NCBI GenBank assembly: GCA_947646735.1
Contig: CANTFK010000173.1
Span: 186,001-250,000, forward strand
Source of the DNA: Peronospora farinosa
Taxonomy: Eukaryota > Oomycota > Peronosporomycetes > Peronosporales > Peronosporaceae
Direction: 5' to 3'
DNA: 64,000 nt
Of the stretch, positions 1-11,612 are shown one piece after another. Position 1 is the first letter of the stretch; each line of letters starts with the position of its first letter. The translations under genes and the position numbers were made by a program. The notes beneath the pieces were generated by a model. It saw only the letters and a program-made list of their open reading frames with translations. It did no database searches and was not told the origin of the DNA.

Positions 1-3
1 CGC

Positions 4-393
4 TTGGAACTAGAATCGCTGGATCAAGCGATCTGTGCAGCGGAACAGGAGGACTTTAGCCTACAACAGGCTCACGTCCACTCGGGGTCCTATCGTCCAC
101 CGAGACGACAGGATGGCGGAGGTCCAGAACCAATGATCCTCTCCTATATAGAGAGCGAGCGACCTCGCTCTCCTGGGTACAAGCGATTGCAAAAGTGCAA
201 TCGATGTCAGAAGTTGGGCCACTACGCTTATGAGTGTAGTGCCCCACGCCCAGTGTCTCGTAACACTGGGAGTGACGATCGATCGTCTGCCAAGAAGGGC
301 CAGAGACGTGGGTCCCACGTTGCTGCGAAATCGCAACAACGTGGTGGACCATCAAAAATGGTCGGGGTCAGTAGGGGCGGAGCGCCCTACTGA
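4..393 (+). pseudogene. Element A gag C-terminus with zinc knuckle
   Basis: This is the end of a Gag-like frame with no ATG inside the window. A CCHC knuckle (C-x2-C-x4-H-x4-C, core CNRCQKLGHYAYEC) lies at about 196-237. Such knuckles bind element RNA during packaging. The frame is followed, after a shift, by the protease region. The Gag capsid domain must lie upstream of the window. Confidence 0.8.
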
Positions 394-399
394 TCCAGC

Positions 400-1670
400 A
401 ACGTCAAGAGAGTTCGCGGGACTCTTGACGAAGGTTGCTCCCAACACACAGTCACTGTGTGTTGCCGCTCCCAGTGATGAGGTATCCCTAATCACCTCGA
501 AAATCGAAGTGACAAAGAACATGTCACTTCGCGCCCTAGCTGATTGTGGGGCTTCGAACAACTTTGTTCGACGCCAATCGCTAGATGATCGTAGGCTCAA
601 ATATATTGAGCATGAGACCCCTCCAACGAGGATGACGGTGCGCATTGCAACTGGCGCATCCGTAACAGTAAAGAAACGTGTAGTACACTCTTGGAGGCAA
701 AAAGTACGATGATAATTTCATCGTACTTGATTTGGATGAAAAATTTGATGTCATCCTAGGATTACCATGGCTCAGATGGTATGAGTCATGGGTCAGCTGG
801 CAGCATCGAACCGTGAAGATGCCTGCCGCTTGTTCATCAGATGGCCATCTGATGAACGTCTTGGAGCTTTCACAAGCGTGTGAATGTACTACGAGTGAGT
901 GCGATGGCCTCACTTGTGGTTCGGTCGTTAGTACGACTGCACAAGAACTCGGCGTGACAGACAGTCACGCTGTGGAGCAAGCTACCGGCGGCTATGCACA
1001 AGCACAGGCAGCTCCCAAGGTCCACCACTCGAATAAGTCGAGTGGACCGGGACATGAATGCTCGCCTAGAGGACAGCATTCGCCGAAGATTAGACCGGTT
1101 GCCCAGAAGCGGCAACACGTTAGTCCTAGATTAACTGGATAGTTGATCGTAGAGGATCTCGCTGTGGTTGCTCCACCACAGTTAGAGGAAGTCGATGAAA
1201 TAAGTTCCATCGAGCCTGCGGGAATAAGTCCCCAGGAAATAATCACTGAGGGAATAAGTCCCCAGTAGGTAACCGAGACGATGAACGTCTTGGTTAATGA
1301 CGGATCAAACGTAGGCGCTTATACGCTTGATCTGATCGCGATTCCGAAGTTAACTTCGGAGATAACTCAGTTGTCTACGCTAGAACCTAAAAGGTTCTTG
1401 CGTGATCTGCGTAGTGGCAAAGTCAAGCAGATCTGTATGCTCGTCGCAGAGGAAGAGTACATGACTGGCATTCGGTCAGCAACAGTTTTTGCCGAGAACG
1501 AACAGGTTCTCAGCAGCTCATCAATGGACGAGAGTGTCCTTGATGAGAAGACTCGGATTGAACGATATACATCGCAATCCTGGGAGTCACTGAAGTCAAA
1601 TCCTTTGTATAAGGATTTGGTCGAATTCAAGGATGTATTCCCTGAATCCGTTCCGTACGAGTAGCCTAAG
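400..1670 (+). pseudogene. Element A protease and protease-RT linker
   Basis: Around 537-560 the frame reads ADCGASNNF, matching the retropepsin active site D-S/T-G-A with Cys in the usual Ser/Thr position. The downstream flap-like ILGLPWL sits at about 750-770 in another frame, followed by a low-conservation linker at 1281-1664. The linker ends with the stretch VFPESVPYE that precedes RT in this clade, where an in-frame TAG (1662-1664) interrupts it. At least one frameshift separates the protease halves. Confidence 0.75.
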
Positions 1671-2996
1671 GATAATGGTACTCAACACGAGATCGACTTT
1701 TTTCCTGGCACAAAATATTGTATCATGAAGCAGTGGCCACTGCCTCGGGAACAGGTCGAGGCGATCGAGAAGTTCTTTGCTGATCGCTTAGCAGTGGGCC
1801 ATGTGAGGGAGTCAACTTCACCTCATAGCTCTCCGACCTCCTGTGTACGCAAGGCCACAGGAGGGTGGCGGATAGTGCACGCGATCAATAAGTTAAACGC
1901 TGCAACGATACCGGCACAAACGCCGATACCGAGAAAGGACGTAATCATAGATGGTATGTCTAAGAGTACCATCTATTTCGTCCATGGATCTGATGGATGG
2001 TTTCTATCAGATCCTAATGCGTGAACGGGACACTCCGTACACAGCAGTGAGTACTCCCAGTGGTATGCTCTGGGAATGGTTGGTGATGCCGCAAGGGCTT
2101 AGTAATGCACCAGCCACATTCAATAGATGTGTTTCACATATATTGAGACCGGTGCGCGAATTCGTACCGTTTAACTTCGATGATGTGTTCGTCCATAGCC
2201 GGGCTATGGACGGGAAAAAGACGTGGAAGTCCATAGACTCCACGTCCGTAAGGTTCTTACACTTATGCGCGAGCATAAGTTGTACGCCAACCTCAAGAAG
2301 TGTATATTCGCAGCTAGCGAAATACCACTTCTTGGGTGCATCGTCGGAAAGAACGGCGTACGCCCTGATCCAGAAAAGATCAAGGCGATCACCGACTGGC
2401 CAGTGCCAGTCGATGTCAAGGGACTAAGGAAGTTCCTTGGGCTAGCGGCGTACTTGCACAAGTACTCGCGCAATTACGCCGAAATGACAGTACATCTTTC
2501 TTGTTTACTCAAGAAAAATGTAAAGTGGAACTGGAACGCTGACTGTCAGCGTTCTTTTGAACGTATCAAGTAAAGCTTGATGCAATCGCCAGTATTGGCG
2601 ATTGCCGATCAAGACAGACCATTTCATGTGGTCTGTGACGCCAGTGATTTTGCAATCGGCTGTGCACTGATGCAATATGATACAGACGGCGCCGAGCGTG
2701 TCGTCTGTTAGCAATCGCGTCAGCTGCAACCGGCCGAGCGCAATTACCCGGTGCATGACAAGGAGTTCCTTGCCATGAAGTATGCACTGGCTAAGTTTCG
2801 CGTCTATCTCTTAAGAGATAGACCGTTCATAGTGTATACAGATCATGCGTCACTACGCACGGCTGCAAACAGTCCACAGCTCTCGAAACGAATGGTGAAT
2901 GGTTGTCGCTCTTCGCGGAGTACAACTTCTCCGTGGAGTATTAACCGGGACGACTTAACGTCGTCGCCGATGCTCATTTACGTCGGCCTGACCTAG
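1671..2996 (+). pseudogene. Element A reverse transcriptase and RNase H
   Basis: RT motifs are present in order. KQWPLPREQV opens the domain at about 1728. The segment with TPSGMLWEW and MPQGLSNAPATF follows at 2050-2125, then the catalytic FDD of FNFDDVFVHS near 2173-2200. A Ty3-type RNase H follows with VVCDASDFAIGCALMQ at about 2630 and YTDHASLRTA at about 2838. The frame shifts near 1980 and again near 2220, and in-frame stops occur at about 2571 and 2709. The fold is recognisable but cannot be expressed as one protein. Confidence 0.85.
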
Positions 2997-3058
2997 AGCC
3001 GACTGCGCAATCCGACAGTGATGTAAACACCACTGTCGCCACGCTGAGTACCAGCGTC

Positions 3059-3973
3059 TTGTCGTCGATTTTACTCGACGACATTAGAATGGCATGCGCA
3101 CAAGATAATGATCTTGTACGCCTGATGAAGTACCTCAAGGACCCATCTACGCAAGCTAAGAAGCGCTTGCCTGCCATGTATCGATCTTCTCTCGATCGAT
3201 ACACCCAGCGGGACGGCTTATTGTACTACACAGCCGTCAACAACGACACGCCTCGTGTCGTTGTACGACCACAACATAATCTCAGGTTACGGATCATGTT
3301 TGAATGTCACGATGCAACAATAAGTGGGCATCGCGGCCGTGAGAACACTTACCTCACGGTCAGTCGCGACTTATATTGGCCAGTATAAGTTCGTGCGCAA
3401 GTACGTGCATGCTTGCGAGGTGTGTCAACGAGTGAAGCCTAGTCCTTCACTCCGTGCAACATTGCAGCCTCTACCTGTTCCGGCAGAGTGCTGGGATTCC
3501 GTATCAATGGACTTCGTCCTTAGGTTCCCAAAGACGCTCACGGGAATAATGGTATTCTCGTGTTTGTAGACAGGTCCAGCAAGATGGTACATCTTGTTGC
3601 TGTACCTGAGTCGATCACAGCAGAGAGCTGTGCTCGAGTGTTTATCGATACAATCTTTCGATTGCACGGTTTACCCCGTGAACTTGTGTCCGATAGGGAC
3701 CCCCGGTTCACGGCTGAGATTTGGCGTTCCGTGTTCCAAACACTTGGAAAAAGGCTCACTATGTCTACGTCTGACCATCCAGAAACTGATGGTCAGACTG
3801 AACGCGCTAATCGCATCCTTGAAGAGATTCTTCGAGGGCACGTCCACTCGTTTACGAGTTGGAGTGAGTTCTTTTTGATGATCGAATTCGCCATCAACAA
3901 CTCCGTGCATGCCTCCACGACGCATACACCGTTCTACGTGAATGGCCTTCGCCATCCACGGTCCCCACCTTAG
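3059..3973 (+). pseudogene. Element A integrase core
   Basis: The zinc-binding H2C2 part is split by a frameshift near 3330-3390 (ECHDATISGHRGRE, then HACEVCQR). The DDE core follows: SMDFVL gives the first Asp (about 3508), VSDRDPRF the second (about 3690), and ETDGQTERANR the Glu (about 3790-3810). A further stop or shift interrupts at about 3567. All three catalytic acidic residues remain despite the broken frames. Confidence 0.85.
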
Positions 3974-5240
3974 TAGAGGGTGACTCTAATCTAAGAGGGG
4001 GGGGGACTCGCTCGAGCGAGAACCAATCTGGCTCTTGCTCATCACGCGACGACGTTATGGTCGACGCGAAAGTAACCGAAGTCGTACCATTCAATTTCGG
4101 TGAAGAGGAAGAAAGTAAGAGCGATGGAGCTCTTACTGATAACGTTGCTGAAGATATCAGCATCGTCCGAGGTATCACAAGTGAGAACAGTATTGTTCTC
4201 GCTGAATTAGTAACCGATATCTCTGCAGTGCACTCACAATGCACTGCAGCCAAAAGCAACGAGTCAGCTGAGGATTTCCTGCTGACTCGTGAAGCGGTAG
4301 TCCGTTTCGTGTAAGACTCCATCGCAGAAGCGGTGGATAAGCAAAAGCGAAACGCATACAATAATGGAAGGGCAAATGCTCAGACATTTATTGAAAGTGA
4401 TTTAGTTTTACTGTTAACAGTAAACCTACCTAAACATGTAGTGACTAACGTGGGCAGCAATAAATTGTTGCCCAAGTACATCGGCCCGTTTCGTGTATTG
4501 CGCCGCCTAGGCAACGCATACACGATCGAGTTGTCACGCAGGATGCGTACGCATCCTACGTTTTACGTGGGACGTCTTCGTCCTCACGTTCAGTACGCGG
4601 CTTCTTTGAACGACGAAGCTAGTCACCACGCTCAAGAATCCCCTTCAGATTCTTGTTGTCACGAACCAGATTCGATGTAGAGATGAGATCGTCCCATGAT
4701 GTTGGACGATCTCCTGACGAGCTGTCTCCAGCTCGTTACTTGGATAATGAAGTCGCCGTTCATTCTCCAATAGTGCGACAGAATTGTTTGCCCGAGACTT
4801 CTCATGGTCAAACCCAAGCTGTCGCACAATGTCCTCTAAGCGTCGACGCTTATCCCGTTCGTGATCAACATCACAACGGAGCTCACGAGTTACACGGGCA
4901 AACCCGTCTAACTCAGCAGCCAAGTCCGATGAAAGAATCGGACAGGGTTTTCCCTCCACCACCGCATCCGCTGGTAGACTCTCATGGTGGGAAGCGCTTC
5001 CACGTGGAACGCTTGCTAAATCACCGCGAGGTGAAGGGACGTCGGACGAGTTATCTCGTCCGGTGTCGTGCCTATTCGCCTTCGGCGGATAGTCGGGAAC
5101 CTCGGGCCCAATTGATGGCCGACGTTCCCTGCCTTGTCTAACAGTACGACAAGGGGCACCCGATGGTGAAGGACCATCGGAAAACGAGCGCCCAGCGCGC
5201 TCGTAAAGGGATTGCAAAGTAGCAATCCCTTCACGCATTT
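3974..5240 (+). pseudogene. Element A integrase C-terminus (GPY/F) and degenerate chromodomain
   Basis: The frame at 4333-4680 contains KYIGPFRVLRRLGNAYTIEL and HPTFYVGRLRP, the GPY/F module that follows the core in Ty3/gypsy integrases. The frame at about 4970-5141 contains RFHVERLLNHREV, the first strand of a chromodomain, which in chromoviruses targets integration to chromatin marks. The aromatic second half is eroded. A poly-G tract of 9-10 bases near 3995 and several stops separate these from the core. Confidence 0.65.
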
Positions 5241-5406
5241 CAGAAGAGATGCGAGCCCTCCACTAGGACTCAGTAAGGAGGTACGCCTCCTTAGGCGCTC
5301 TTGACGAGGTGCTCAGGCACCCCGGGCATGGGTTGCCCCAAGAGAGGCATAACAGGCCTGCCTCTCTAAATAACAGGAGCAAACGATAGCATGCATCGGA
5401 CGTACT

Positions 5407-7366
5407 TCATTTCTCAAACTTATTGCGGCTAGCAAAAAGTCTTTGAAACCAAGCCTCTTTCCCAACGTTTAAAACGTTGGTGATCAACGCGTTCCAAGAT
5501 TGGAGGAACGCGTCAGCCTCAGGCTTCTTGTGAGACCGATGTGGATATGTGATCTCTTCTGGATCAACATACCGTTTCAGACGACCCACGTAAAATACGG
5601 GGTGCGTCTTCATATACGGTGGGAGAGTGAGCCTATAATTTAGGTCTCCAACTTCTTCAACCACTGTAAAGGGCCCACTGAATCGGCGCAATAGCTTAGT
5701 AGTACCACCAGGTAGTACAGAAATTGCATGTTTAGGTAGGGTAGCAGTACTTAATAGCACTTTGTCCCCCACACTAAAGTGTTCATTGTTTTTGCGACCA
5801 TGCTGGTCTGCATATTGTTTTTGCTTGTCCTGTGCGCTTGCAATCGCGTCACGGACTTTACGTGTGATGGCTAATCGCTCATACACAAAGCGCTGAGCTT
5901 CGCTCACGCTTTTAGTATCCAGCTCGCCAATGAAGCCTCCAAGAGGTCAACGCTGTTGATAACACTATAGTGTCATCATCAAGGAGCACTGGCATTTCTT
6001 GCCGTGCCTCCTCTGTGATGACGTGACCACTGCTAAATTAACAGTGTCACTAGGGCAACCTTGGCCCTCTTTGGCATTCGCACCGAGCGAAGTGAGGGGC
6101 CCTCCCCCACTAAGACTCGGGCTGCGTACAAACTAGACTGGCGTTAGAGGATGACGCAGTCCGTTAACAATAAAACGATGCTTCACCTATATTGGCGTGA
6201 ACACTGTTATTAATAGCGAACTCCACGAATGGAAATTGCTTGCTCCATTCTTTGGGAGTCGATACTGTACGCAATACATCCGCCACGACTCGATTGTCCC
6301 GTTCTGTTTGGCCATCGGTCTGGGGATGATCAGCGGTTGACATGTGGAGCTTGCTACCCAGCAGCTTAAACACATGTCGCCAAAAACCCGAAGTAAAAAG
6401 CGGATCCCGGTCCGATACTATGGACTCGGGCATCCCGTGTAGTCGATACACGTGATCCAAAAACAAGAGGGCAGCCTCTTTTCCTGAGATCTTGGTGCTA
6501 CATGGTGCCAAATGCACCATCTTGCTCAGTTTGTCTACAAAGACGACGAGCCCCGTCCTGCCTTTATGGTCAGGCGGTAAGCCAAACATGAAGTCCAAAC
6601 TGACCGACTTCCAACATTTAGTTGGAATCGGCAGTGGCTTCAGTGGCGCACTGTTCGAAGGTGTAGGCTTTATGCGCTGGCACTCTTCACAAGAGCGAAT
6701 ATAGTTATCCACGCACCAGTATAGTGGGGGCCACCAAAATTCCTCTGACACTCGTAAGAATGTCTTTTCACGACCCAGATGCCCACTAGATGGCGCATCA
6801 TGGCACTCGTGAAGTATCATCAGATTGAGATCTGTGTCATGAGGGAAATCGATTCTCAAGGGATCACAGGGTGACAGTTGATGCCATAACAGGCCATCAC
6901 TGTAACTAAAGCGATTCAAATTCGCTTTGAGGTGCGACGTAAGGGTAATCTTTCGTCCACCAAAATGATCCAACAGCAGGCGACAATGTTCGTCCTGACT
7001 GTAACACTCCTTGATATCGGAGGCCATTGAGCTCGTCACATGGTAGGCCTTCATGGCTGCCAATGTTGACGAATCACCTTGTGCTTTCGCACAAGACACA
7101 CTATCCTGGTGTCTTGCCTCGAAGTCTTGCCTGCGCGATAACGCGTCAGCCAAGACATTCGACTTACCCGGCTTATATTCAATTTTGAAATTAAATTCAG
7201 AGAAGAATGTTAGCCATCTTGCCATTCTCGGCGAGAGGTGCGGTAAATTTATAGCGGTCCGCAGTGATGCGTGATCCGTATAAACCACAAAAGGTTCGGT
7301 GCCCAAGAGGTGCACCCGAAACCTCACAAGGTCATACTTAATTGAAAGTAGCTCCTTGTCATGCAC
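5407..7366 (-). pseudogene. Element B RNase H, integrase and GPY/F
   Basis: The 7366-6164 frame is a long uninterrupted stretch of 400 codons. It holds the end of RNase H (VYTDHASLRTA), the tether segment ADALSRR, the integrase zinc finger HECHDAPSSGHLGRE...CEECQR, and a complete DDE triad (SLDFMFG, VSDRDPLF, QTDGQTERDNR). A broken segment at 5908-6163 follows, then a second open frame (5907-5407) with GPFTVVEEVGDLNYRL and HPVFYVGRLKRY. The chromodomain expected after this is absent. Confidence 0.85.
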
Positions 7367-7507
7367 AGGGTAATTCAGCTCGGCAGCTTAAAAGCCGAGA
7401 CTGATAAGAAATGACACGGTCAACACCGTCGTCATCCTTCTGCATGAGCGCGCTGCTGATTGCAAAATTGCTTGCATCGCAGACGACGCTAAAGGGCTTA
7501 TCCGCGT

Positions 7508-8161
7508 CTAGACCGGTGCCTCTACAAGAGATTTCTTCACTGAAGTGAACGCATCTTCTTGTTCCTTTGACCAAGTCCATCTGTATCCTTTTTTTAAAAG
7601 GTCAGACAATGGCTTGGTCTGCTCCGCATAATTCTTGCTGTACTTATGCAAGTAATTAGCGAGCCCAAGGAATTGGCGCAGATCCTTCACATGACGTGGG
7701 ACTGGCCATTCCTTTACAGCCTTTACCTTTTCTGTTTCTGCTCGTACACCATGTGCACCTACGATGCAGCCCAGTACCGGTATCTCGGGGGCCCCTATTA
7801 CGCACTTTTGCAAGTTAACGCATAATTGGGCATCACCCACAGTCTGCAACACAGCGTCTAAATGACGCTTGTGCGACTCTATTGCGCTCAGACCTTCCTC
7901 CTCCCTACTATGCACGAATACATCGTCAAAGTAATGGGGCGCGTAGGCACGGTGCTGACGCATCACGTGAGCCACTACTCGGTTGAATGTTGCCGGAGCA
8001 TTTTTCAACCCTTGTGGCATCACAAGCCACTCCCACAGCATACCGCTTGGGGTGCTTACTGCCGTTTTGGCTACATCGGTATCTCTCATGAGAACCTGAT
8101 AGTAGCCATCCTTCAGATCCAACGCGGAAAAGATAGTTGACTTTCCCATGGAATTCAACAA
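7508..8161 (-). pseudogene. Element B reverse transcriptase, catalytic half
   Basis: This 217-codon frame has no internal stop. It includes ALDLKDGYYQVLMR, TPSGMLWEWLVMPQGL, and the catalytic FDD in YFDDVFVHS, followed by the thumb and connection LGCIVGAHGV and FLGLANYLHKYSKNYAEQ. It is cut off on the N-terminal side by the rearrangement near 8205-8260, and RNase H continues in a different frame to the left (7580-7359). RT copies element RNA into DNA in related active elements. Confidence 0.87.
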
Positions 8162-8253
8162 AACATATTTCCGCGGGATCGGCGTTTGAGCCGGAATGGT
8201 GGCGTGTTCAGCTTATTTTAAGCATGAGCGAAGAACTTAAAGATGCAATTGAC

Positions 8254-10985
8254 CTATTCGTTCGGCAACGGCCATTGACTGGTCACACAATACTTGGTGC
8301 CAGGCTCCAGGTCAATTTCGTGCCTGATGCCCCTATCGGCCGGTAGGCGGCTCGGCACTTCTGCTGGAAACACATCACGGTGTTTCCACAGAATATCATA
8401 GAACGGGCTGTCCTTCAAGGCATACCAGCCTTGAGCAGCAAACCGTTTCTTCTTAACGGTCTCCAAGACGCTCTCATCCATTGTGGATGACGAGCAACAG
8501 TCCACCACGTTCTCTTCTGGAACTGGTGCGACTATCTCGTGGATCTTTCGTTCCTTTAGTTCGGACAGGAACAGATCCCACGTCATCTCCGAGAGATTTA
8601 CTATCTCCTCGGCAGATGCCAAGACAAGTTGGAGCACCTCAACTGAGGATGCCTCCGGCATTTTGTCTTCGACGGCCTCGAACAACTCGCTCGTAGGTCC
8701 GTCCTCTTGGACCGAGACTGATCCAAGGGTCACTCGTTTCGACGTGCCCTTGATCGTCTTAATACGTCTGGTGCTCGTTCTTCGAGTCACCACGACCTTT
8801 GACCTGGAAGAAGGTGTCGTTACTATCTCAGCCAACGCACTTCTTCCAATCGCACCAGGCTCATGGCTCTGTGTCGGTTCGTGTGGCGCTTGACTTCCTT
8901 TCAGCCCACTATCAATTGCCACAGGCTCTCGGCTCTGTGCAGGACTATTGGACGCATGACTACCTGCCATCGCCGCATTCGCTACACTAGTCTTTTCGAC
9001 TGGGGTAGGAATATGTGTCACCTGGATTTCCGCCAGTGCACTTCCAACTACACCACTCTTTTCGAGCTGGGTAGTTCCTGGTGTCGATTGACATACCGTC
9101 ATCGCACCCTCGACTATGTTGGACACAGCATCAGCCACATAAGACTCTCGCAAGAGCACATCCTTTCCGGTGTCTTGCGTAGAGTTAGCAAATGTGCTTG
9201 TACGCCAGTCTATCCATGGTTGGTGTTTAGCCAACCAAGGCATGCCTAGGATGAGGTCATACGAACTTGCCATACCTAAGCACTGTGAACTACTCTTTAC
9301 AAAAGAATTCACTGAAACTGAAGGCGAGTTCAACGTAAACTCCCTCCGATTTAATCAGCGAATTGTTCGCTAAACGAACGGTCGCCTCTTCTCGCTTGCC
9401 ATACTGGCGAAGCAACTCGATTTGCCGGAATCTTTTTCAGACCCGCGAGTTTCGCAAAGTTTTGTGATGCACCCGAATCCACGAGAAGGGTCATCACTTG
9501 GTCATAGCCTCGTACTCCAGCGCTATAGACCAAAAGGGTTGAGGTCCGACCTTTCGAAACCTCAGGGACTATGCTACCCATTTGTTCGATCACTCTGAAC
9601 TTAGGGGTAGATTCAGAGTCCGCGACAGTAGGGCATCCCGCCTCTACTGCGCTCCCACATTTCCCGACCCATCTTGAGCAGGTGCTGAGCTTGTGCCTCG
9701 TGCACGCTGGTTTGTCGCACCTCCCTTCGGGTTGGGAGACCTTTTGCTGGCTGCCTTAGCACGAGCAGCTACCTTGGCATAGCAGCGAGCCATCATATGG
9801 CCTCGCTTGCCGCACTTGTAGCAGATCACATCTGCATTGCCTAACTCCATAGGAGTGACATCAGATCTTTCGGTCGACGGTCTGTAATAGGCTGTCGCCG
9901 AGGCGCTGTTGTAGGGTTGCTCCTCAACTAAGGCAATGTCAATTTCCTCTTCCATCGTCGCTGGCACCTTTCTGAAAAGGGCCTGACGCGATGGGCAGTG
10001 CCTAAGTCCATTCATGAACGTGGCCACCTTGATACGCTCTGGTATCGGTTCCCCATTAATGGACGCCGACAGCGAACGCATCTCCTGCACAAATTCTTGC
10101 AGAGAACGTTTCGCCTGTCGTGCTCAGTAGAAGCGCACCATAAGCAACACTTCGTTGTTAGGCGGCTGATACATGGTGCGAATCTTTGCCTTGAAGATCG
10201 CCTATAATGGAAACGCATCAGCATTTTCCATCAGCGCAGAGTATGCCCACTCTGACGCTTTGCCACGCAAGTTGGACATGGCATACGACACCATTCTGGT
10301 GTCGTCTTCGATGAGCTGCGCCACTCCACCTTACTCAACTGCTAATAGCCAGTGAACAATCGTGTGAGGGCTAGTTCCATCGAACTTCCGAGGGTCCATC
10401 CGAATGGGTCTCGGTTGAGCAGGCCGGGCAGAGAGCGTTTCAACAGTTCTGTTAAGCGCCTCATTACGTGCCTGCTCAAGCCTAAGCTCATCCTGAGTCT
10501 TAGTGATGGACTCAGCGGTGGCTTAACTGTTTACCTCGGACGCATTTCTACGCTGTCCGAGCACAAACGCCTCGGATTGCTTCAACTGAGCGACATGTTG
10601 CTCAGGAGGACAATGCAAGAGATTGACCAGGGCTTGTTCACCAAGTCCCTGCGCCATATGCTCTGCCAACTCCCTATGATGTTGGGAGAGGTGAGGGAAG
10701 TCATATTAAGGACCCTGTCAACCACACGCACGCTCAGAGAGACGGTCGTGTGAAGGACTACTAGTGCTACCAAGTGTAGACGGGCACTTCTACGAAGTTG
10801 CCTCGTGCTACTTAGCACACACCTTCAGCACAAGCGAGGAAGCGGTTAGAACGTCTTACCTCCGCGTGCGAGGGTGCAACGAACTTCTTTACAAGAAGGC
10901 ACCGACGACACGCAGAAGCTTTTCAACTTCTCGTGCGTGGTGCGTTTGTTTAAGTAAATTCAAGACTGAGCTATATTTAATTAAT
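8254..10985 (-). pseudogene. Element B gag, protease and protease-RT linker
   Basis: Gag is scattered over 10750-9644 with several stops. It includes a capsid-like stretch MDPRKFDGTSPHTIVHWLL and a CCHC knuckle CYKCGKRGHMMARC near 9775-9820. The protease active site LLVDSGASQNF lies near 9465-9490. A shift near 9340 separates it from ASSYDLILGMPWLAKH and a long polar linker. The open frame 9333-8254 ends in the segment VFPAEVPSRLPADRG that leads into RT. The + strand also shows long open frames here, which are shadows. Confidence 0.78.
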
Positions 10986-11308
10986 TGTAACTAAATATAA
11001 ACTTCACTACTGATTGGCTATATATGTAATAGATCGGATACGCGACTCTTTAGAAGCGTATCCTGTCGCATGATCTTAAATCTAGATTCAAGCTTGCGAA
11101 TGACGTCCTTCTGAGACGTCGCGATGACTAGCTTCAACTAGCGTCATCCCTTCTCATGTGAATCCATCAATGGATATCACATTCACGAGGGTGGATCACA
11201 TTTGTGTATCGCACCCAAGTGACAGGTCTAAAGTAATCATGGATACTTTAAGACCTTTACATTGTGTATATTACTTAATGTTTACGTGTAACTAGTTGCC
11301 CTGTTACA
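10986..11308 (-). repeat. Element B 5' LTR (323 bp)
   Basis: The ends are TGTAAC and GTTACA, a perfect 6-bp terminal inverted repeat, and the block is closely similar to 44616-44945 beside element D. It contains clustered inverted repeats, for example GGATACGC with GCGTATCC and TAAAGTA with TACTTTA. The primer-binding site next to it is not a recognisable match to a tRNA 3' end. Confidence 0.8.
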
Positions 11309-11324
11309 GTCGGAGGGTGCTCCA

Positions 11325-11612
11325 TTACATTTTACGTGTTTCTCCGTTAAGCGCTTCTACACATTTGATTATGTCACGAGCCACTTCAGCAGCCTCGCGA
11401 ACACGGCGAACAGCTGACGTAGGCTGTGGTAACACGCGCAGTTTCTGACTGATATCGGCCACAAACTCAATCCAAAAGTTGTGTTCCAAAAGTTGGAGGC
11501 GCGAAGGTACGGCTCGCACGATAATGTCGCTCGAATCGGGATGATATGGTCTGAAGAATGAGCCACTACCACCACATGGAAGCACTAGATTATGGCGGCG
11601 AGTGCCGTACAT
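11325..11612 (-). CDS. Hypothetical small protein, possibly a gene fragment
   Basis: An ATG-initiated frame of 95 codons ends 17 bp from the LTR of element B. It begins MYGTRRHNLVLPCGGSGS and has an amphipathic C-terminal helix region (SAVRRVREAAEVARD). I do not recognise the family. It could be an intact small gene, or the last exon of one whose neighbour was displaced by the element insertion. No promoter-like element was identified upstream, and base composition does not decide the question. Confidence 0.35.
   Translation of the reverse strand: MYGTRRHNLVLPCGGSGSFFRPYHPDSSDIIVRAVPSRLQLLEHNFWIEFVADISQKLRVLPQPTSAVRRVREAAEVARDIIKCVEALNGETRKM

Larger units (their letters stand above)
1..5380 (+). 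mobile_element. Element A: decayed Ty3/gypsy retrotransposon, 5' end outside window
   Basis: The order zinc knuckle, aspartic protease, reverse transcriptase, RNase H, integrase, GPY/F-type C-terminus and chromodomain on the + strand is that of a Ty3/gypsy chromovirus-like pol. Reading frames are interrupted by several in-frame stops and frameshifts, so the copy is dead. The start lies beyond the window. No LTR or polypurine tract was found at the right end; the characteristic hairpin-rich sequence stops near 5370 and element B begins at about 5400. The RT and integrase are of the same type as in elements B, C and D. Confidence 0.9.
5407..11308 (-). mobile_element. Element B: Ty3/gypsy retrotransposon, 3' truncated
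   Basis: The minus strand carries, from right to left, a 5' LTR (10986-11308), gag, protease, RT, RNase H, integrase and a GPY/F fragment ending at 5407. No 3' LTR or chromodomain is seen to the left, where element A begins, so the 3' end is lost. The internal sequence between about 8270 and 9695 is nearly identical to element D. An indel near 8205-8260 relative to D removes roughly 100 bp of the RT N-terminal part. Confidence 0.88.

Noticed and set aside
8481..9373. Long + strand frames opposite the protease-linker of element B, repeated at 42091-42938
   Set aside because: They are exact shadows of the conserved minus-strand linker and have no recognisable domain.
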